Positions 44,644-53,811 of a stretch of DNA of 64,000 nucleotides are shown here, in pieces; the first letter of the stretch is position 1; each line of letters starts with the position of its first letter. The notes below the pieces were generated by a model. The model was given only the letters and a program-made list of their open reading frames with translations, did no database searches and was not told the DNA's origin. Both the position numbers and the translations under genes were made by a program. The stretch comes from Maritimibacter sp. 55A14 (GTDB taxonomy: Bacteria; Pseudomonadota; Alphaproteobacteria; Rhodobacterales; Rhodobacteraceae), in the NCBI RefSeq assembly GCF_003122205.1, contig NZ_QEYE01000014.1:1-64000 (forward strand), read 5' to 3'.

Positions 44644-45684
44644 ATGACCGAGCTTTCCCTGCACGGCCTGACCAAGCGCTTCGGCGGCTTCACGGCGGTG
44701 GACGATGTCACGCTCGACATTCCCGACGGGGACTTCGTCTGCCTCCTCGGTCCGTCGGGCTGCGGCAAGACGACCCTGCTGCGGCTCATCGCGGGGCTGG
44801 AGACGCCGAGCGCGGGCCGGATCGTGCTGGCCGGACAGGACCAGTCGGACGTGCCCACCCACAAACGCGGCTTCGGAATGGTCTTCCAGTCGCTCGCGCT
44901 TTTCCCGCATCTCAGCGTGATCGACAACGTGGCCTATCCGCTCGCCCTGCGCGGCCATGACCGGGCCGACCGCCACGCCCGCGCGCAGGAGTTGCTGGAC
45001 CTGGTGCAACTCGGCGGCATGGGCGCGCGGCGCATCCACCAGCTTTCCGGTGGCCAGCGGCAGCGCGTGGCAATCGCGCGCGGCCTGGCCATCGACCCGG
45101 CGGTCTTCCTGCTCGACGAGCCGCTCTCGGCGCTCGACGCCAATCTGCGCGAGCACATGCAGGTCGAACTGCGCCAGTTGCAGCAGCGGCTGGGCGTGAC
45201 CACGGTCGTCGTCACCCATGACCAGAAGGAGGCGCTGACGATGGCCGATACCGTCATCGTCATGGATGGCGGGCGGGTGCAGCAGATGGGCGCCCCGATG
45301 GAGGTCTACCGCGACCCGGCCAACGCTTTCGTGGCCAGCTTCATCGGCAATTCCAACCTGCTGCCCTGCACCCTGACGCGGGACCGCACGCTGGAGATGT
45401 CCGGCGTCCGCATGGCGCTGAGCGACGCGGATCGGGTGAAATGCGAGCCCGGCCCGGCGATGCTCTCGGTGCGGCCCGAGGACGTGCGCATCACCGATGC
45501 GAAAGGGCTGCCCGCGACCGTCGCCTTCATCCGCGATCTGGGCGAGAGCGTGCAATACGTGCTCGACCATCAGGGCACGGAACTGACCGCGCTCTTCGCG
45601 CCGCGCGACCGGCCGTCGGCGGGGCTGGGCGATGCCGTGACGCTGGACTTCGAGACGGGCCGCCGCGTGGTGCTGGCGCGATGA
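44644..45684 (+). CDS. Polyamine-type ABC importer, ATP-binding subunit
   Basis: This 346-residue ATPase has Walker A GPSGCGKTT (about 37-45), signature LSGGQRQR, Walker B VFLLDEPLSALD and switch VVTHDQ. A C-terminal regulatory TOBE-like domain (about 240-346) is typical of PotA/UgpC-type subunits. AAGGGG precedes the ATG, and the stop overlaps the first permease (ATGA). It energises import for the two permeases encoded next. Confidence 0.9.
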   Translation: MTELSLHGLTKRFGGFTAVDDVTLDIPDGDFVCLLGPSGCGKTTLLRLIAGLETPSAGRIVLAGQDQSDVPTHKRGFGMVFQSLALFPHLSVIDNVAYPLALRGHDRADRHARAQELLDLVQLGGMGARRIHQLSGGQRQRVAIARGLAIDPAVFLLDEPLSALDANLREHMQVELRQLQQRLGVTTVVVTHDQKEALTMADTVIVMDGGRVQQMGAPMEVYRDPANAFVASFIGNSNLLPCTLTRDRTLEMSGVRMALSDADRVKCEPGPAMLSVRPEDVRITDAKGLPATVAFIRDLGESVQYVLDHQGTELTALFAPRDRPSAGLGDAVTLDFETGRRVVLAR

Positions 45685-46532
45685 GCGCGCCGCAGAAAGC
45701 CACGCCAGGCTGGCTGGCCGCGATACCCGCACTGGCGCTCGGTATCTTCTTCATCGTGCCCTTCGCGATCATGCTTTCCGTCAGCGTGGCGCATCGCGTA
45801 CCGGGCGGCTTCTTCGAGCCGGGCTTCGAGCTTGCGAGCTACATACGCTTCCTGTCGGCCTTTTTCGGCTCGATCCTCGTCACCTCGATCACGATTTCGG
45901 CGGCCGCGGCGGCGATCTGCGTGACACTGGCCTTCCCCTTCACCGTATTCCTCGCGGGCATGGGGCGGCGCGCGCAGACTTGGATCCTGGTGATCCTTCT
46001 TTCGGTGCTGTCGCTCTCGGAGGTCATCATCGGCTTCTCGCTCTCCACCCTGCTGTCGAAGACAGCCGGGGTTGGAAACCTCCTGGCCTGGCTGGGTATT
46101 CTGGAAACTTCCCGCGCCTTCACCCCGTCGCTTTTCGCGCTGCTGACCGGAATGTGCTATCTGGGGTTTCCCTACGCGGTGCTGGTGCTCTATCCGCCGG
46201 TTTCGCGGCTCGACCCGGAACTGGGCGAGGCCGCGCGCACGATGGGCGCCTCGCCGCTGCGCACCTTCTTCGGCGTCACCCTGCCGTTGCTGCGCGCCCC
46301 GGTGCTGGGTGCGCTGGTGCTGGTCTTCGTCTTCACGCTGGGGGTCTACCTGCTGCCGCAGGTGCTGGGCCGGCCGCAGCACTGGACGCTGTCGGTCCAC
46401 ATCACCGACCAGGCGATCTTCCAGTCGAACCTGCCCTTCGCAGCGGCGATGGCGGTGCTGCTGCTTGTCGTGACGCTGATGCTTGTGGGGCTGACGCTGC
46501 TTCTGGGTCGCGACGCGGGGGCCAGGCAATGA
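45681..46532 (+). CDS. Polyamine-type ABC importer, permease subunit 1
   Basis: This 283-residue PotB-like membrane protein has about six hydrophobic segments and the EAA loop ELGEAARTMGASPLRTFFGVTLPLL. It starts in the stop codon of the ATPase gene and overlaps the second permease by four bases. Confidence 0.87.
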   Translation: MSAPQKATPGWLAAIPALALGIFFIVPFAIMLSVSVAHRVPGGFFEPGFELASYIRFLSAFFGSILVTSITISAAAAAICVTLAFPFTVFLAGMGRRAQTWILVILLSVLSLSEVIIGFSLSTLLSKTAGVGNLLAWLGILETSRAFTPSLFALLTGMCYLGFPYAVLVLYPPVSRLDPELGEAARTMGASPLRTFFGVTLPLLRAPVLGALVLVFVFTLGVYLLPQVLGRPQHWTLSVHITDQAIFQSNLPFAAAMAVLLLVVTLMLVGLTLLLGRDAGARQ

Positions 46533-47329
46533 CGGCGTGGATCAAGAGCCTCTATATCGGGCTGATCCTGCTTTTGCTGGTCGCTCCGATCGTCGTGGTG
46601 GCGGGCGTGTCGCTCAACGAGGCGCAGTCGCTGCGCTTTCCGCCGCAGGACCTGTCGCTGCGCTGGTACGGCGCCCTTTTCCGCGAGCCCGACTGGCTGG
46701 TGCCGCTGCGCAATTCGCTGGTGATCGCGGCCACGTCCAGCCTGCTCGCGGTGCTGGTGGCGCTGCCGCTGGCGCTGCATGTGTGGTCGCGGCGGGGCTG
46801 GCTCAGCCGCGGGCTCTACACGCTGGGGGTGGCGCCCTTCATGCTGCCGCCGGTGATCTCGGCACTGGGATTCCTCGTCTTCTGGGTGTCGCTGGGCATG
46901 TACGGGCAAATGGCCGCCACCATCGTCTCGCACGGGGTCTTTCTGGTGACGCTGCCGGTGGTGACGATCTCGCTGGGGCTCAACGCCATCGACCCCGCGC
47001 TGATCGAGGCCGCGCGCACCATGGGCGCTGCTCGCGGGCAGGTGCTGCGCACGGTGATCCTGCCGCTCATTGTGCCTTACATCCTGTCGGGTTATGCCTT
47101 TGCCTTCGTGCTGTCCCTCAACGAATACATCATCGCCTACATGGTCGCGGGCTTCACGGTGGAGACGCTGCCGATCAAGATTTTCAACAGCCTGCGCTAT
47201 GGCTACACGCCGATCATGGGCGTCGTGTCGGTGCTCTTCATCCTGCTGGCGGTGGCGGTCTTCGGGATGATCGGGCGGTTCGGCAACCTGCCGCGGCTCA
47301 TGGGCTCCGAACGGGTGAGGGACCAATGA
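46529..47329 (+). CDS. Polyamine-type ABC importer, permease subunit 2
   Basis: This 266-residue PotC-like membrane protein has about six hydrophobic segments and the EAA loop LIEAARTMGAARGQVLRTVILPLI. It is the partner of the previous permease. It overlaps the amidase gene by four bases, which ties the hydrolase to transport. Confidence 0.87.
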   Translation: MTAWIKSLYIGLILLLLVAPIVVVAGVSLNEAQSLRFPPQDLSLRWYGALFREPDWLVPLRNSLVIAATSSLLAVLVALPLALHVWSRRGWLSRGLYTLGVAPFMLPPVISALGFLVFWVSLGMYGQMAATIVSHGVFLVTLPVVTISLGLNAIDPALIEAARTMGAARGQVLRTVILPLIVPYILSGYAFAFVLSLNEYIIAYMVAGFTVETLPIKIFNSLRYGYTPIMGVVSVLFILLAVAVFGMIGRFGNLPRLMGSERVRDQ

Positions 47330-48111
47330 CGCTGCGGCTGGGGCTCTGGCAGGGGGCGGGGGTGCCCGGCGATCTCGATGCCACTGTGGCCGAGGCCGCC
47401 CGCGTGGCGGAATTGGCGGCGGCTGAGGGTGCGCAGCTTCTGATCTTCCCCGAGGGATTTCTGACGGGCTACCATCTGCCCGACCTCTCGCTGGCCACGC
47501 TGCCGGATGTGGAACCCGCGCTGGAGCAGATCGCTGGGATCGCGGCGCGGGCCGGGCTGCATCTGGTGATGGGCAGCCATGTTGCTGACACGGCTGGGCT
47601 GCGCAACGCGGCCATTGCCTATTCCGCGACCGGCGCCGAACTGTGCCGTTACCACAAGCGCGCGCTCTACGGCGATTGGGAGCGCGCGACATTCGTCCCC
47701 GGCGACCGGCCTGCGCGGTTCGACTGCGCGGGGCTGCGGGTGGGGCTGCTGATCTGCTATGACGTGGAGTTCCCCGAGCTTGTGCGCGCCGAGGCCCGCG
47801 CCGGGGCCGATCTGCTGGCCATCCCGACCGCCAACATGGCGCCCTTCACGCGCATTCCGCTCCAGATGGTGCCGGTGCGTGCGATGGAGAACCAGCTTTT
47901 CATCGCCTATGCCAATCGCAGCGGTTCGGAACATGAGCTGGACTTCGTGGGCCTGTCGAGCATCCGCGGCCCCGAGGGCGAGGCGCTGGCCGAAGCCGGG
48001 GCGGGTCCGCAATTGCTGATCGCGGATATCGACCCGAAGCGGCGGTCCGAGGCCCGGCGCGAATTCAGCTATCTCGACGATCTCGCCCGGCTGGAGGGGC
48101 GGCAGCCCTGA
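47326..48111 (+). CDS. Nitrilase-family carbon-nitrogen hydrolase (amidase)
   Basis: This 261-residue enzyme has the Glu-Lys-Cys triad of the family: Glu43 (FPEGF), Lys111 (RYHKR) and Cys144 (ICYDVEFPE). The branch hydrolyses amides rather than nitriles in most cases. With the ureohydrolase at the head of the operon, a plausible route is guanidinobutyramide to guanidinobutyrate here, then to GABA and urea. That would use arginine-derived compounds taken up by the importer. The order of steps is inferred. Confidence 0.85.
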   Translation: MTLRLGLWQGAGVPGDLDATVAEAARVAELAAAEGAQLLIFPEGFLTGYHLPDLSLATLPDVEPALEQIAGIAARAGLHLVMGSHVADTAGLRNAAIAYSATGAELCRYHKRALYGDWERATFVPGDRPARFDCAGLRVGLLICYDVEFPELVRAEARAGADLLAIPTANMAPFTRIPLQMVPVRAMENQLFIAYANRSGSEHELDFVGLSSIRGPEGEALAEAGAGPQLLIADIDPKRRSEARREFSYLDDLARLEGRQP

Positions 48112-48511
48112 CGCCGGCACCTGATCGCGGGCGCCGTGCTTTCCTTCGGCACGGCATTTCAACCGATCCGACATACACGGCCTCGAGCAGACGTCTGTCC
48201 GCCGCCCCCGCGCGAAAAAGGGAGAAGCCCGCCGCGCGATCGCCGGACCGCCCGGACGCGCTGGCGGTTGGGTGAGGTTCGCGCGAAGTATTAACCTTGT
48301 CCGGACGTGGCCGGGATAAAGCGCGCCGTTTCTACGTCGGAACGCCATCCCGCGGTCTGGTCATCCTCTGTGCTTGCCTGTGACCGCGAGGGCCTTCGTT
48401 GCCGCTTCGAGCCGGGTTCTCGGGACGTGGCACGAACCCAACCCTGTCGTCGCAAGATCAGGTCCGCGGATGACAACGCAGGCCACACCATTCAGGAACC
48501 GGCTTCGCCAC
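48112..48511. other. Intergenic region between convergent operons
   Basis: A 400-base spacer between the amidase gene and the end of the CoA-ligase gene. Open frames here have no recognisable motif or ribosome-binding site, and I see no tRNA, repeat or clear terminator. Confidence 0.5.
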
Positions 48512-50149
48512 TCAGCCCGCGCCGTCCTTGAGCCGGAAACGCTGGATCTTACCGCTCGGGGTCTTGGGCAGGGTGTCCGTGAATAACACGCGGCGGGGAT
48601 ACTTGTAGGGCGCGATCGCTGCCTTGACATGCTCCTGAAGCTCCCGCGCTTTCGCCTCGCCGCCACTGGCATCTTCCACCAGGACTACGTGCGCCTCGAC
48701 GATCTCGCCCCGTTCATCGTCCGGGGCGCCGATAACGGCGCATTCCAGCACCTCCGGGTGCGACAGGAGCGCGGCCTCCACCTCGGGCCCCGCAATGTTG
48801 TAGCCCGACGACAGGATCATGTCGTCATTGCGCGCGGCGAAGTGGAAATAACCGTCCGCGTCCTGCACGAAAGTATCGCCGGTGATGTTCCAGCCTTGCT
48901 GCACGTATCCGCGTTGCCGCTCGTCGGCGAGATAGCGGCAGCCCGTGGGACCGCGCACCGCGAGCCGTCCGGGCGTGCCGCGCGGCACCTCGTTCATCGC
49001 CTCATCGACGATCTTCGCGTCGTAGCCGGTGACGGGCTTGCCGGTGCAGGCCGGGCGGTGGTCGTCGAAACGGTTGGAGATGAAGATATGCAGCATCTCG
49101 GTCGAGCCGATTCCGTCGAGCATCGGCTTGCCGGTCTTCTGCATCCATTCCTCGTAGACCGGGCCGGGCAGCGTCTCGCCCGCCGAGACCGCGGCGCGCA
49201 GGCTGGAGAGGTCGGCGCCGTCCTCCATGGCTTTCAGCATCACGCGATAGGCGGTGGGGGCGGTGAAGCAGACCGTGGCGCGGTAGCGTTCGATGATCTC
49301 GACCAGGTTGGGCGGCGAGGCGTCCTCCAGCAGCGTCGCGGTCGCGCCGAAGCGCAGCGGGAAGATGGCGAGTCCGCCCAGCCCGAAGGTGAAGGCCAGC
49401 GGCGGCGAGCCTATGAAGACATCATCGGGCGTGACGCCCAGCACCTCGCGCGCGTAGCCGTCGGCGATGATCAGCAGGTCGCGGTGGAAATGCATCGTGG
49501 CCTTGGGCGCGCCGGTCGTACCGCTGGTGAAGCCCAGAAGCGCCACATCATCGCGCCCGGTCGGCACCGCTTCGAAGGCCACCGGCTTCGACAGCGCCAG
49601 CCGGTCGAGTTCCGCGTCATGATTGGCGGTGCCGTCGAAACAGGCCATGCGGCGCAGCGGGCCGGGCAGTTCGACGGCGCGCTCCATCTCTTCCGTCAGC
49701 CGCGTGTCGCAGAGCGCCAGCGCGACCTGCGCCTTGTCGATCACCTGCCGCAACTCGGCGGCGCGCAGCATCGGCATGGTGTTGACGACCACTGCGCCGG
49801 CCTTCGTGGCCGCGAGCCAGCAGGCGACCATCGCGGGGTTGTTGGGGGCGCGGATCAGCACCCGGTTGCCGGGCCGGATGCCGTAATCCTCGACCAGCAC
49901 ATGGGCGATGCGGTTGGTCCAGTCGGTCAGTTCCTTGTAGGTGCGCTGCCGCCCGTTGCCGATCAGCGCGACATGGTCGCCGAAGCCGCGCGCCACCATC
50001 CGGTCGGTCAGTTCGACTCCGGCGTTGATGCGCTCGGGATAGTCGAAACCGCGGAGTTCCATCTCCGGCCAGAGTTCCGCCGGGGGCAGGTTGTCGCGCG
50101 CGAAACTGTCTTCATGCGCACTCGGTCCCAGTGTCGGTTGTGGGCTCAT
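48512..50149 (-). CDS. Aryl-CoA ligase, probably 2-aminobenzoate-CoA ligase
   Basis: This 545-residue AMP-forming ligase has the P-loop-like motif GFTSGTTGAPKATMH, the later YxxTG-type region and a C-terminal Lys near PKTPSGKIQR. It resembles benzoate/2-aminobenzoate-CoA ligases. It activates anthranilate with ATP and CoA as the first step of the pathway encoded upstream in the same operon. It is the last gene and overlaps the RidA-like gene by four bases. Confidence 0.85.
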   Translation of the reverse strand: MSPQPTLGPSAHEDSFARDNLPPAELWPEMELRGFDYPERINAGVELTDRMVARGFGDHVALIGNGRQRTYKELTDWTNRIAHVLVEDYGIRPGNRVLIRAPNNPAMVACWLAATKAGAVVVNTMPMLRAAELRQVIDKAQVALALCDTRLTEEMERAVELPGPLRRMACFDGTANHDAELDRLALSKPVAFEAVPTGRDDVALLGFTSGTTGAPKATMHFHRDLLIIADGYAREVLGVTPDDVFIGSPPLAFTFGLGGLAIFPLRFGATATLLEDASPPNLVEIIERYRATVCFTAPTAYRVMLKAMEDGADLSSLRAAVSAGETLPGPVYEEWMQKTGKPMLDGIGSTEMLHIFISNRFDDHRPACTGKPVTGYDAKIVDEAMNEVPRGTPGRLAVRGPTGCRYLADERQRGYVQQGWNITGDTFVQDADGYFHFAARNDDMILSSGYNIAGPEVEAALLSHPEVLECAVIGAPDDERGEIVEAHVVLVEDASGGEAKARELQEHVKAAIAPYKYPRRVLFTDTLPKTPSGKIQRFRLKDGAG

Positions 50150-50586
50150 CTTTCCGCTCTCCCTTGGCCGGCGGCCGGGGGCTCCGGCAGCACGGCGGTT
50201 GCCTCGATCTCCAGCTTCGCGCGGTCCTCGACCAGGGCCGCGACCTGCACCAGCGCCATCGCGGGGTAGTGGCGGCCCAGCACCGCGCGATAAGCCGCCC
50301 CCAGCGGGCGCAGACAGGAGAGGTATTCGTGCTTGTCGGTGACGTACCAGGTCAGGCGCACCAGATGCTCGGGGCGCGCGCCGGCCTCGGCCAGGACCGC
50401 GCGGATGTTGTGAAATATTTGTGCGGCCTGCGCGACGAAGTCGTCGCTCTCGAATTCCTGCTCGCCAGTCCAGCCGACAAGCCCGCCCAGGAAGATCAGC
50501 CGGCCCGAGGCGGCGATCCCGTTGGCGTAGCCGCGCGCGGGTTTCCAGTTCTTCGGGTTCAGCGGTTCATGCGGGGATTGGGTCAT
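50146..50586 (-). CDS. RidA/YjgF-family protein
   Basis: This 146-residue protein matches the Rid family in size and pattern: [20 protein letters not shown] near the start, [30 protein letters not shown], and a conserved Arg/Glu region late. Rid proteins hydrolyse reactive enamines and imines. In the 2-aminobenzoyl-CoA pathway such an enzyme fits the release of ammonia from a non-aromatic enamine or imine intermediate. It overlaps the acyl-CoA dehydrogenase gene by four bases. Confidence 0.85.
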   Translation of the reverse strand: MTQSPHEPLNPKNWKPARGYANGIAASGRLIFLGGLVGWTGEQEFESDDFVAQAAQIFHNIRAVLAEAGARPEHLVRLTWYVTDKHEYLSCLRPLGAAYRAVLGRHYPAMALVQVAALVEDRAKLEIEATAVLPEPPAAGQGRAER

Positions 50587-51761
50587 GCCGGTCCTCCGTC
50601 CTTGCGGGCCGCGCGTGCCTCCGCCCCGGCCAGCACCGCGCGGGCGATGACCAGTTTCTGCACGTCGCTCGCGCCCTCGTAGATGCGCAGCGCCCGGATT
50701 TCACGATAGAGCGCCTCCACCCGCGTACCGCGGCGCACCCCGGCGCCGCCATGAAGCTGCACCGCCGCGTCGATCACGCGCTGCGCGGCCTCGGTCACGT
50801 GAAGCTTGGCCATCGCGGCCTCGCGGCTGATGCGCGGCGCGCCGCTGTCCTTGGTCCAGGCCGCGCGGTAGACCAACAGCGCCGCGGCATCGACCTCCAG
50901 CGCCATGTCGGCGATATGGCCCTGGACCATTTGCAGATCGGCCATCGGCGCGTCGAAGAGCCGGCGGGTCTGCACACGCGCCAGCGCCTCGTCGAGCGCG
51001 CGGCGCGCGAAACCGAGCGCGGCCGCGCCCACGGTTGTGCGGAACGTGTCGAGCACCGTCATCGCCACCTTGAAGCCCCCGCCGGGCGAGCCGATCAGGG
51101 CGCTCTCGGGAAGCTCCACACCTGATAGCCGCAGATGCGCCAGCGGGTGCGGGGCCATGACCTCGATCCGCTCGACCACTTCCAGCCCCGGTGTGTCGGC
51201 GGGCAGCAGGAAGGCCGAGAGCCCCTTGGCGCCCGGCGCCTCGCCCGTGCGCGCGAGGATCACGTAGACATCCGCGATGCCCCCGTTGGAGATATAGGTC
51301 TTCTCGCCGTCGAGCATGTAGCCGCGATCCGTTCGCCGCGCCGTGGTGGCGATGCGCGCGACATCCGAGCCGGAGGCGGGTTCGGTCAGTGCGAAGCCCG
51401 CGATCGCGGTCCCGGCACGGGTTCGCGCCAGCCAGTCGCGTTGCGAGGGCGTACCGAACAAGCTAACCGCGCCCATACCCAGCCCCTGCATGGCGAAAGC
51501 GAAATCGGCCAGCCCGTCATGGCGCGCCAGTGTCTCGCGGATCAGGCAGAGTGTGCGCAGATCCAGCCGCTCGCCCGCGTCGGCGCCGCTGTGCCGCAGC
51601 CAGCCATCCGCACCGAGCGCGGCGACCAGCCCCCGGCAGGCGGCATCCGGGTCGTCATGGGAGACCGGCAGATGCGCCGCGGCCCAGGCGTCCAGGTCGG
51701 CTGCCAGTGTGCGGTGGCGGTCGTCGAAGAAGGGCCAGTCGAGATAGGATCGGTCGGGCAT
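50583..51761 (-). CDS. Acyl-CoA dehydrogenase
   Basis: This 392-residue flavoenzyme has [19 protein letters not shown] (flavin and substrate contact), [23 protein letters not shown] and a C-terminal [18 protein letters not shown], all usual in the family. AGGAG lies eight bases before the ATG at 51761; a longer frame to 51782 is less likely. It probably acts on a ring-derived CoA ester in the lower part of the anthranilate pathway. Confidence 0.9.
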   Translation of the reverse strand: MPDRSYLDWPFFDDRHRTLAADLDAWAAAHLPVSHDDPDAACRGLVAALGADGWLRHSGADAGERLDLRTLCLIRETLARHDGLADFAFAMQGLGMGAVSLFGTPSQRDWLARTRAGTAIAGFALTEPASGSDVARIATTARRTDRGYMLDGEKTYISNGGIADVYVILARTGEAPGAKGLSAFLLPADTPGLEVVERIEVMAPHPLAHLRLSGVELPESALIGSPGGGFKVAMTVLDTFRTTVGAAALGFARRALDEALARVQTRRLFDAPMADLQMVQGHIADMALEVDAAALLVYRAAWTKDSGAPRISREAAMAKLHVTEAAQRVIDAAVQLHGGAGVRRGTRVEALYREIRALRIYEGASDVQKLVIARAVLAGAEARAARKDGGPA

Positions 51762-51794
51762 GTGTTTTCTCCTGCCGTGCACCCCGGCGCAGGT

Positions 51795-52607
51795 TCAGTT
51801 GCCTTCGAAAACCGGCTGCTCCCTGGCCACGAAGGCGTGGTAGGCACGTTCGAAATCCCGCGTCTGCATGCAGATCGCCTGGGCCTGGGCCTCGGCCTCG
51901 ATGGCCTGTTCGAGGCCCATGTTCCACTCCTGGTTGAGCTGGGTCTTGGTGATGCCATGCGCGAAGGTGGGGCCGGCGGCCAGCCGGGCGGCCAGCGCCA
52001 TCGCCTCCTCCTCCAGCGTCTCGGCGGAGTGGAGCGCGTTCCAGAAGCCCCAGCGCTCGCCCTCCTCGGCGCGCATGGCGCGGCCGGTATAGAGAAGCTC
52101 CGCCGCGCGGCCCTGGCCGATGATCCGGGGCAGCATGGCGCAGGCGCCCATGTCGCAACCGGCAAGCCCCACGCGGGTAAAGAGGAACGCCGCGCGCGTA
52201 TCGGGCGTGGCCAGGCGGATATCGGAGGCCATCGCGAGGATCGCCCCGGCGCCCACGCAGACGCCCTCGACCGCGGCGATCACGGGCCGCGAACAGCCGA
52301 TCATCGCCTTGATCAGATCGCCGGTCATGCGAGTGAAGGCCAGCAGCCCCTTCATGTCCATTTCCACCAGCGGGCCGATGATGTCATGCACATCCCCGCC
52401 GGAGCAGAAATTCCCGCCATTGGAGGTGAAGACCACCACATCCACATCTTCGGCATGGGCGAGGGCGCGGAACGTGTCGCGCAACTCGGCGTAGCTCTCG
52501 AAGGTCAGCGGGTTCTTGCGGTCGGGCCGGTCGAGCCGGATCACCCCGATCCGGTCCCGAAGCTGCCACTGGAAATGGTTGGGGGTGAAATTCGCGAAAT
52601 CCGTCAT
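51795..52607 (-). CDS. Enoyl-CoA hydratase/isomerase
   Basis: This 270-residue crotonase-fold protein has the oxyanion-hole segment [15 protein letters not shown] and a second [17 protein letters not shown]. It starts inside the MarR stop codon (ATGA). In this operon it could open or hydrate the non-aromatic ring-derived CoA ester. I cannot tell hydratase from ring-cleaving hydrolase by eye. Confidence 0.88.
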   Translation of the reverse strand: MTDFANFTPNHFQWQLRDRIGVIRLDRPDRKNPLTFESYAELRDTFRALAHAEDVDVVVFTSNGGNFCSGGDVHDIIGPLVEMDMKGLLAFTRMTGDLIKAMIGCSRPVIAAVEGVCVGAGAILAMASDIRLATPDTRAAFLFTRVGLAGCDMGACAMLPRIIGQGRAAELLYTGRAMRAEEGERWGFWNALHSAETLEEEAMALAARLAAGPTFAHGITKTQLNQEWNMGLEQAIEAEAQAQAICMQTRDFERAYHAFVAREQPVFEGN

Positions 52608-53074
52608 GGTGCGGTCTTTCCTATCCGTTTCAGGATGTCCCTGAGCGTGTCGAGATCGTCCTCGGTCAGCCCGGCAAAGAGCTGGTTGACCTCGCGCTCG
52701 TGGTCGGCGGCGAGCGTGGCGAAGCGGCTTGTACCTGCCGCGGTCAGCGCGACATGCACCGTGCGCCGGTCGGTCTTCGAGCGGACCCGGCGCGCCAGCC
52801 CCTCCCGTTCCAGCCGGTCCACGACCGCGGTGGCGTTGCCGTTGGAGACCAGCAGGAAGCGCGACAACTCGGTCATTGTGACCGGCTCGCGACGGCGGTA
52901 GAGCGCGGCCATCACGTCGAACCGGGGCAGGGTGGTGCCGTGTTCGGTTCGCAGGAACTCCCTGAGGTGGCTTTCCGCGCCGCGCGTGGCGCCCAGCAGC
53001 CGGATCCACATCGTCAGCCGCCGCTTGGAGAGCGGGTCGTCGGTCCGGGTTTCTGCCATCCGCGCCCCCGTCAC
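52604..53074 (-). CDS. MarR-family regulator of the anthranilate operon
   Basis: This 156-residue protein has the MarR winged helix ([32 protein letters not shown], then a wing with [13 protein letters not shown]). It is encoded inside the operon, coupled on both sides by four-base overlaps, so its level follows pathway expression. The 36-bp dyad upstream of the first gene (56158-56193) is its likely operator, with release by an aryl-CoA ligand as in related systems. Confidence 0.88.
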   Translation of the reverse strand: MTGARMAETRTDDPLSKRRLTMWIRLLGATRGAESHLREFLRTEHGTTLPRFDVMAALYRRREPVTMTELSRFLLVSNGNATAVVDRLEREGLARRVRSKTDRRTVHVALTAAGTSRFATLAADHEREVNQLFAGLTEDDLDTLRDILKRIGKTAP

Positions 53075-53811
53075 AGCTCGCCCCCCGCGATCGCGATACC
53101 CTGTCCGTTGATCCCCTCGCTGCCCGGCATCGTGAGCCAGAGCGCGGCCGCGACGACCTCCGACGGCTGGATGAGCCGGCCCTGCGGATTGACGCGCTCC
53201 AGCGCGGCGCGTGCGGCGGCGCGATCCTTGCCGGTGCGCTCCATGATGGTGGCGACCGAGCGGTCCGTCATCTCGGTCTCCATGAAGCCGGGGCAGAGCG
53301 CGTTGACGGTGATGTCGCGGCGCGCCACTTCCAGCGCGATGGATCGCACCAGCCCCAGGACCCCGTGCTTGGAGGCCGCGTAGGCCGAGGCATAGGCATA
53401 GCCCTTGAGCCCGGCGGTGGAGGCCACGGCGATCAGCCGGCCCCAGCCGTCCATCTGCGCCAGCCCGGCGCGGAAGGTCAGGAAGACGCCGGTCAGATTG
53501 ACCGCGAGCATGGCGTTCCAGTCTTCCAGCGTGGTGCGTGCGAAGGGGGCGCTTTCGGCCGCGCCGGCATTGGCGATGACGATCTCCACCGGCCCGGCCT
53601 GCCGGAAGAGCGCCGCGACGCTATTCTCCCGCGTCACGTCGGCGGTGACGGCGGTGATGGCGTCGTGCGAGGCGGCGACGGCCTCCAGCGGTCCGGGCCT
53701 GCGTCCGGCGATGACGACCTCGGCGCCGGCCTCGGCAAAGCCGTGCGCCAGCGCCGCGCCGGAGCCCGTGCCGCCCCCGGTGATCAGAACCCTGCGCCCC
53801 GCGACGCTCAT
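53071..53811 (-). CDS. Short-chain dehydrogenase/reductase
   Basis: This 246-residue SDR has the cofactor motif [12 protein letters not shown] (about 11-22), NAG (NAGAAES), and the catalytic pair in YAAS K (SAYAASKHG). It probably reduces or oxidises a ring ketone or alcohol of a CoA-ester intermediate. It overlaps the monooxygenase/reductase and MarR genes by four bases each. Confidence 0.9.
   Translation of the reverse strand: MSVAGRRVLITGGGTGSGAALAHGFAEAGAEVVIAGRRPGPLEAVAASHDAITAVTADVTRENSVAALFRQAGPVEIVIANAGAAESAPFARTTLEDWNAMLAVNLTGVFLTFRAGLAQMDGWGRLIAVASTAGLKGYAYASAYAASKHGVLGLVRSIALEVARRDITVNALCPGFMETEMTDRSVATIMERTGKDRAAARAALERVNPQGRLIQPSEVVAAALWLTMPGSEGINGQGIAIAGGEL

Noticed and set aside
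48112-48511. tRNA gene or small ORFs in the spacer
   Set aside because: No cloverleaf could be built by eye and the frames lack ribosome-binding sites and motifs.
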